Both the position numbers and the translations under genes were made by a program. A stretch of DNA of 8,128 nt from CF-96 sp028287605 (GTDB lineage: Bacteria; Chloroflexota; Dormibacteria; Aeolococcales; Aeolococcaceae): the NCBI GenBank assembly GCA_034666465.1, contig JAXDLT010000386.1, forward strand, positions 1-8,128, in the 5' to 3' direction. Below the pieces are notes generated by a model. It did not search any database. It saw nothing but the letters and a program-made list of their open reading frames with translations, and was not told the DNA's origin. The first letter of the stretch is position 1. Every line of letters starts with the position of its first letter. Of this stretch, positions 5,671 through 8,128 are shown piece by piece.

Positions 5671-7008
5671 CTATGCCCACAAGGGCCCGAGCAGGCCGGA
5701 GACCTCGTCGGTCAGCGCGCGCACCGGAGGAGACGCACTCCACCGCCCGAGCTGTGCCCGCAGGCTCTGCACCTGCATGATCCCGGATACGGAGCCAGCC
5801 CGCAGGAAGAGCCGCAGCGCTGCTGACGCGAGGGAGCACGCCTCCTCGACTTCGATATCGCCAGGCAACAAGAGGACGCGGGCAAGTCCTACGAGCACCT
5901 CGCCTCTTCGCCGGTCGCACGAGGGTGGGAGAGCGCCGAGCGCCTCGCGATAGGCATGCTCGGCTGGGTGCCTGATTCGCAGCGTCAGGAAGCAGGCTCC
6001 TCGCTGCACGGCCAGACGTGAGTCGTCGAATGGGTACATCCACGTCGGGTCGTCTTCGTGCTTCTGCTTTCTCAGAGCCCGCTCCCCGGCATCGAGCAGT
6101 CGCGTCACGTCAGTTGCCCATCCGCGACGTGCCGCTGCCTGTGCACTCAGCCCGAGGAGCCATGCTCGCAGTGTGAACGTGGGCGACCTGGCTGCATCTC
6201 CGCTCGCGGCATCGAGGAGCATGGCCGCACGGGTCGGCTTCTCCTGTGCCAGTGCCACAATGCTCTCGAAGCCGCCAATGTAGGCATGCAGAGCCTGGTC
6301 GCCTGATTGGGAGACCATCTCACGAGCAGCGACATAGAGGCTTGCACTGCTGTGATGCCGTCCGAGATCGAAGGCCAGCCATGCCGCGTGACCCGCCGTT
6401 TCAGCCGCCATCGAGGCAAGTGGACGCCGCAGCTCATCCGAAACACTCTGACGGAGCAAGGAGATCAGCAGCGAGAGGTGTTCGGCCAAGGGCATGTGGA
6501 GATCAACGGATGAGAGACAGTGGTAGAGCTCGCGGTGACTTGCAGTGACTCGCTGCAGAATCGCCACCACATGATGATCAACTGTCGATGGTACGCGGCG
6601 GGCGACCAGCACGCGTCGCCACTCATCACCCTCCTCATCCACTGCGAAGAGACCAGAGCCCGCAGCGCCGAGTTTCGACGACCGGTATGTCCGATGGCCA
6701 GTCGATCGGCGGGCCTCCCACTCCTTCGCGGAGCCCGGGTGGAGGGCGAGCAGAGCCCCGTCAGCGCCGAGGTACTTGTCGCAGGCCCCAATCAACTGCT
6801 CTGACGCGGGCGCATCGCCTCGCTCCACCGCGGCGAGGTGGCTTCGAGAGAATCCCACGGCCCGTGCCGCTGACTCCTGGTCCAGGCCACGCTCCTTGCG
6901 ACGCCGCCGGAGGTCAGCGCCGAGACGTGCCGTCGCCGAGGAATTCGGATCGACAGGCTTGTCCGGCCGGCCACGCCGACGGTCGTATCTGCCTTGTTCC
7001 CCAGTCAT
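5671..7008 (-). CDS. XRE-family transcriptional regulator with helical/TPR-like C-terminal region
   Basis: A 445-residue regulator from ATG 7008. A basic N-terminus leads into a Cro/C1-type helix-turn-helix at about 29-83: LGADLRRRRKERGLDQESAARAVGFSRSHLAAVERGD. The remaining 350 residues are almost entirely helical, with repeated Ala/Leu-rich pairs such as ETAGHAAWLAFDLGRHH, AEHAYREALGALPPSC, RRGEVLVGLARVLL and EEACSLASAALRLFLRAG. This matches the TPR-like sensing region of many actinomycete XRE regulators, which respond to a peptide or metabolite and often act on the neighbouring genes. An upstream GTG at 7176 would add 56 residues unlike this family and would cross the operator-like repeat, so it is rejected. 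A TATCGT hexamer ten bases before the ATG implies a very short leader. The divergent repeat at 7035-7053 is the likely autoregulatory target. Confidence 0.82.
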   Translation of the reverse strand: MTGEQGRYDRRRGRPDKPVDPNSSATARLGADLRRRRKERGLDQESAARAVGFSRSHLAAVERGDAPASEQLIGACDKYLGADGALLALHPGSAKEWEARRSTGHRTYRSSKLGAAGSGLFAVDEEGDEWRRVLVARRVPSTVDHHVVAILQRVTASHRELYHCLSSVDLHMPLAEHLSLLISLLRQSVSDELRRPLASMAAETAGHAAWLAFDLGRHHSSASLYVAAREMVSQSGDQALHAYIGGFESIVALAQEKPTRAAMLLDAASGDAARSPTFTLRAWLLGLSAQAAARRGWATDVTRLLDAGERALRKQKHEDDPTWMYPFDDSRLAVQRGACFLTLRIRHPAEHAYREALGALPPSCDRRRGEVLVGLARVLLLPGDIEVEEACSLASAALRLFLRAGSVSGIMQVQSLRAQLGRWSASPPVRALTDEVSGLLGPLWA

Positions 7009-7018
7009 CTGCGCTACG

Positions 7019-7024
7019 ACGATA
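7019..7024 (-). promoter_or_regulatory. candidate -10 (TATCGT) of the XRE regulator
   Basis: Minus-strand TATCGT fits TANNNT and ends ten bases before the regulator ATG. A -35 at 17-18 bp spacing would fall at 7042-7048 (GACCAT/TGACCA), inside the inverted repeat, so a protein bound there would block this promoter. Confidence 0.35.
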
Positions 7025-7034
7025 CTGACCCGAT

Positions 7035-7053
7035 TTTGGTGATGGTCACCAAA
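7035..7053. promoter_or_regulatory. operator-like inverted repeat TTTGGTGA-TGG-TCACCAAA
   Basis: Perfect eight-base arms around a three-base spacer, in the 130-bp region between the divergent XRE regulator and the GreA-domain gene. The 19-bp size and dyad are typical for a dimeric helix-turn-helix repressor. It overlaps the predicted -35 of the regulator and abuts TAGCCT (7054-7059), a possible -10 for the plus-strand genes. It is too far upstream of the plus-strand genes, and has no T-run in the right place, to be a terminator of a nearby gene. Confidence 0.6.
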
Positions 7054-7059
7054 TAGCCT
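7054..7059 (+). promoter_or_regulatory. weak candidate -10 (TAGCCT) for the GreA-domain operon
   Basis: TAGCCT fits TANNNT directly next to the inverted repeat. It would give a leader of roughly 70 bases before GTG 7139. No good -35 is seen at 17 bp. Confidence 0.2.
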
Positions 7060-7124
7060 ACCTCGATTGAATGGGCGGGTAGCAGATCGCCGATGCACTC
7101 GGTCGAGGGCCGGGCCGCATCGGC

Positions 7125-7131
7125 AAGGAGG
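7125..7131 (+). promoter_or_regulatory. ribosome binding site AAGGAGG that sets the GreA-domain start
   Basis: AAGGAGG lies seven bases before GTG 7139 and is the strongest Shine-Dalgarno in the window. It rules out the upstream ATG at 7067 and shows that the protein truly lacks the GreA N-terminal coiled coil. Confidence 0.75.
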
Positions 7132-7138
7132 TGCACCC

Positions 7139-7420
7139 GTGAAGGACCAGGCGAGCGCCGTCCAAGAGGCCGGCAACGGCCACTGCGTCGAGCTGTGTTC
7201 GACAGTTCACGTACGGGATGAAGAGGGCGAGGAGGAGTACACCATGGTCCGCTCCGCCGAGGCGGACGCCGCTCTCGGTCGCATCTCCATGGAGTCGCCG
7301 GTGGGCAGGGCGCTCCTCGGACGCCGGCGGGGTGACGAGGTCGAGGTGCAGACGCCAGGGGGCGTCCGCCGGTTCACCGTCGTGGACGTGTACCCCCCAG
7401 GTCCAGGCCCGACTCGGTGA
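7139..7420 (+). CDS. stand-alone GreA/GreB C-terminal (FKBP-like) domain protein
   Basis: A 93-residue protein whose residues 17-84 match the C-terminal domain of transcript cleavage factors GreA/GreB. It contains VELCSTVHVRDEEGEEE, then YTMVRSAEADAALGRIS (usually Y.IVG..EAD...G.IS), ESPVGRALLGRRRGDEVEV, and TPGGVRRFTVVDV. In full GreA this domain docks on the outside of RNA polymerase near the secondary channel, while a separate N-terminal coiled coil carries the acidic residues that trigger RNA cleavage. That coiled coil is absent, so cleavage activity is not expected. Competition with Gre factors or another RNA-polymerase-binding role (as for Rnk) is inferred. The GTG start is fixed by AAGGAGG at 7125. 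The arginine-rich small gene follows after ten bases, probably in the same transcript. Confidence 0.85.
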   Translation: MKDQASAVQEAGNGHCVELCSTVHVRDEEGEEEYTMVRSAEADAALGRISMESPVGRALLGRRRGDEVEVQTPGGVRRFTVVDVYPPGPGPTR

Positions 7421-7422
7421 GG
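7416..7422 (+). promoter_or_regulatory. ribosome binding site GGTGAGG of the arginine-rich small gene
   Basis: GGTGAGG overlaps the stop codon of the GreA-domain gene and ends eight bases before ATG 7431. This supports coupled translation of the two genes. Confidence 0.5.
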
Positions 7423-7430
7423 TGTGCGTC

Positions 7431-7637
7431 ATGAAGACCAAGCTGCTTCGGGTGATCGCCGCCGAGGAGAGGCGCCAACGGCGCGACGACAAACGTGAAG
7501 GAAGGCGTCAGCGGCGCCACAGCAGACGCGAGGATCGGCAGCGCCGCAGTGAGGCGGCCGGTGAGGCAGCGGTGGCTCTGCACACGTCCCCTCCGGCACA
7601 CTCCCCGGAGCCTCCGATCTCGGGAGCGGGTGAGTAG
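7431..7637 (+). CDS. small arginine-rich basic protein, unknown function
   Basis: A 68-residue protein not assigned to any family. Residues 1-45 form a highly charged, probably helical segment dense in Arg (RVIAAEERRQRRDDKREG, then RRQRRHSRREDRQRRS), with acidic residues spaced among the basic ones. Residues 46-68 are Pro/Ala/Ser-rich and probably disordered (PPAHSPEPPIS). Such a composition suits nucleic-acid or ribosome/RNA-polymerase binding, but that is inference only. The ATG has GGTGAGG eight bases upstream and lies ten bases after the GreA-domain gene, so co-transcription is likely. An open frame extends upstream to 7218 through the other gene, but that extension is a shadow of the GreA-domain gene. 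Confidence 0.55.
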   Translation: MKTKLLRVIAAEERRQRRDDKREGRRQRRHSRREDRQRRSEAAGEAAVALHTSPPAHSPEPPISGAGE

Positions 7638-7701
7638 TCGGGGTCAGGCTGCGGCGGCAAGGACATGTTCCCGAGGCGTTCCCGTCCGCGTCGCACAGGC
7701 G

Positions 7702-8128
7702 TCAGGACGTGCCGCCGAAGTCGACGTCCCTGGTCTCGACCGTCCCGGCGGTCCGGCCCGGGGCCGTCTGGTAGCTCCAGTACAGGTTCGTGTGCGCGAT
7801 GACCTGGTCCGGCGGAGGCGCCCCCCATGCCGTCTTGTCCCCCGTCGTGTGGGCGTCGCCGACAAGGGTCGCGTCGTACCCCCCGACGAACGCGCCGTGG
7901 AGCGTCGAGCGGATGCACGCATCGGTCTCTGCGCCGACGACAACGAGTCGCCCGACTCCGAGGCCCGACAGCACGGTCTCGAGGGTGGTGTCCTCGAAGG
8001 AGTCGCCGTGGTTCTTCTCGACGAGCGGCTCGGCGTCGCCCGGGGTCAGCTCGGGGACGATCTGCCAGTCGTCGCTCCCCCTCGCGATCTGCTCGTCGGA
8101 GTGCTGGACCCAGACGACGGGGACCCGT
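7702..8128 (-). CDS. isochorismatase-family cysteine hydrolase, 5' partial
   Basis: The last 141 residues of an isochorismatase-like hydrolase; the start lies beyond the window edge. The segment begins RVPVVWVQHSDEQIARGSDDWQ cut by the edge, typical of strand 2 and the following loop. It continues with EKNHGDSF (visible residues 37-44), in which Lys38 is the family's catalytic Lys, and VVVGAETDACIRSTLHGA with catalytic Cys71. The catalytic Asp lies upstream and is not seen. The C-terminal part (GDAHTTGDKTAWGAPPPDQVIAHTN, then YWSYQTAPGR) matches a common subgroup of uncharacterised cysteine hydrolases in soil bacteria rather than true isochorismatases, and could act on amides or small cyclic substrates. 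It is convergent with the arginine-rich gene, with 64 bp between and no clear terminator. Confidence 0.88.
   Translation of the reverse strand, partial: RVPVVWVQHSDEQIARGSDDWQIVPELTPGDAEPLVEKNHGDSFEDTTLETVLSGLGVGRLVVVGAETDACIRSTLHGAFVGGYDATLVGDAHTTGDKTAWGAPPPDQVIAHTNLYWSYQTAPGRTAGTVETRDVDFGGTS

Noticed and set aside
7009..7176. N-terminal extension of the XRE regulator from GTG 7176
   Set aside because: It would translate the operator-like repeat and add residues unlike the family; ATG 7008 precedes the expected N-terminus.

Overview
The window comes from a very GC-rich bacterial genome. Codons in the left half end almost always in G or C. Several features fit a soil actinobacterium or a related high-GC lineage such as Dormibacterota or another Chloroflexota-type group: a cytochrome P450, an LppX/LprG-like lipoprotein, an XRE regulator with a long helical C-terminal region of actinomycete style, and TANNNT hexamers placed just upstream of start codons. 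The sequence alone does not fix the phylum.

Left part (1-1291, plus strand): the 3' portion of a PlsC-like acyltransferase, truncated by the window edge, overlaps the start of a class I SAM-dependent methyltransferase (TGATG). The two form the end of a lipid or secondary-metabolite tailoring operon. Next, on the minus strand (1377-1874), is a broken toxin-antitoxin locus: a HigA-like XRE antitoxin preceded by only the first residues of a HigB/Gp49-like toxin. A secreted lipoprotein (2011-2907, minus) and a complete cytochrome P450 (2988-4319, plus) are divergently transcribed from an 80-bp spacer.

Middle (4320-5648): a 354-bp stretch without a convincing gene holds two perfect inverted repeats, a purine-rich stretch and a doubtful small ORF. 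It leads into an enterochelin-esterase-like alpha/beta hydrolase, whose best start is a GTG at 4674 with a good ribosome binding site.

Right part (5671-8128): an XRE regulator with a helical/TPR-like C-terminal region (minus) diverges from a plus-strand pair. The pair consists of a 93-residue stand-alone GreA/GreB C-terminal domain protein and a 68-residue arginine-rich protein. The 130-bp divergent spacer carries a perfect 8-3-8 inverted repeat positioned like an operator. This is the most interesting unit in the window: a regulator facing a predicted RNA-polymerase-binding fragment and a highly basic small protein. The window ends inside an isochorismatase-family hydrolase on the minus strand.

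From about 4320 onward, codon use looks less strongly GC-ending than in the first half, which suggests a different or more recently acquired set of genes. No tRNA, rRNA, CRISPR array or insertion sequence was recognised.
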